A stretch of DNA of 64,000 nt, taken from positions 3,865,001-3,929,000 of the forward strand of contig NZ_JAGGML010000001.1 of NCBI RefSeq assembly GCF_017875275.1, in the 5' to 3' direction. Below are positions 63,796 to 64,000 of the stretch, piece after piece. Both the position numbers and the translations under genes were made by a program. A model generated the notes under the pieces. The model saw nothing but the letters and a program-made list of their open reading frames with translations, was not told the DNA's origin and made no database searches. The DNA is from Xanthobacter flavus (lineage in GTDB: Bacteria; Pseudomonadota; Alphaproteobacteria; Rhizobiales; Xanthobacteraceae). Numbering within the stretch: the first letter of the stretch is position 1; every line of letters starts with the position of its first letter.

Positions 63796-64000
63796 TCAAG
63801 TCATGTGGCCTGTGCCGCCTTCAAGCACGCCGCCATGGGCGATTTCGCTCACCGTGCGCTCGAAGAAATAGATCACGATGGCCTTGTCCGGCACGTCGTA
63901 GCTCTGCGCCGCAGCACGGGTGACGGCCGCCGCGGCCGCCCGCCGCATATCTGCCGTGCGGGCGATGGCATGGAGCTTCACAAAGATCCGCCGCGTGTCC
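63796..64000 (-). CDS. Partial tautomerase-family protein (runs past the window edge)
   Basis: The frame is open to base 64000 and shows about 68 residues: RIFVKLHAIARTADMRRAAA, then YDVPDKAIVIYFFERTVSEI and AHGGVLEGG. The layout resembles the 4-oxalocrotonate tautomerase superfamily, where the C-terminal strand reads IYFFE and is followed by a Gly-rich tail. The start lies outside the window. It is 40 bases from the acyl-CoA dehydrogenase, same strand, so probably the upstream gene of that operon. Confidence 0.5.
   Translation of the reverse strand, partial: DTRRIFVKLHAIARTADMRRAAAAAVTRAAAQSYDVPDKAIVIYFFERTVSEIAHGGVLEGGTGHMT

Overview
The window is GC-rich, densely coding DNA. Gene content (many ABC, LysR and catabolic genes, Rhizobiales-type palindromic repeats at about 59.7 kb, remnants of Trb-type conjugation genes) fits an alphaproteobacterium of the Hyphomicrobiales, perhaps near Xanthobacteraceae. 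That placement is inference from content, not from a marker gene; there is no rRNA, no intact tRNA and no CRISPR array.

Layout. (1) 74-7981: a metal (probably copper) resistance block with an RND adaptor, RND pump, small periplasmic protein, Met-rich multicopper oxidase, 38-residue membrane peptide and an EamA transporter with a His-rich tail. (2) 8431-15952: a LysR regulator divergent from an operon of nitrilase, an SsuABC-like importer (two permeases, ATPase, binding protein), an aldoxime-dehydratase homologue and a TauE/TSUP exporter. This looks like an aldoxime/nitrile uptake and hydrolysis unit, but the aldoxime dehydratase appears to carry Asn where the catalytic distal His is expected. 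(3) 15953-16906: IS3 relics and a broken SRAP gene. (4) 16907-22386: a branched-chain-amino-acid-type ABC importer with a fused LivM-LivG subunit, followed by a cyclase-family hydrolase. (5) 22408-37653: a catabolic cluster of two aldehyde dehydrogenases, a GMC oxidoreductase, an enolase-superfamily enzyme, a CysB-like LysR regulator, a tricarballylate-dehydrogenase-like flavoprotein, two MmgE/PrpD proteins and a TctCBA carboxylate transporter. A recurring GCATACTG(G/A) motif lies in each main intergenic region of this cluster and may be its operator. (6) 38081-39818: a ribbon-helix-helix regulator with a candidate operator and a PHB-depolymerase-family esterase.

(7) 40270-44846 is a mobile-element scar: an amidase relic, a tyrosine integrase, a 3' half of tRNA-Arg(CCG) that looks like an attachment site, a frameshifted trbG, a truncated trbI and a truncated hydrolase joined tail to tail with it. 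The orientation of the tRNA fragment suggests that the integrated island lies to its left. (8) 45029-55235: assorted metabolic and transport genes (cupin, HCCA isomerase, MOSC, XRE-cupin regulator, ketopantoate reductase, thioesterase, two LysE exporters, MFS carrier with a coupled 55-residue peptide, LysR, and a class IV aminotransferase homologue that seems to lack the PLP lysine). (9) 55451-56395: ISL3 and IS5 transposase fragments. (10) 56756-64000: a polar amino-acid-type ABC importer, MaoC hydratase, second binding protein, GntR regulator, DHDPS-family lyase/aldolase, acyl-CoA dehydrogenase and a partial tautomerase, together resembling an import and acyl-CoA degradation module.

All assignments were made by reading motifs and remembered family features; no database search was run.
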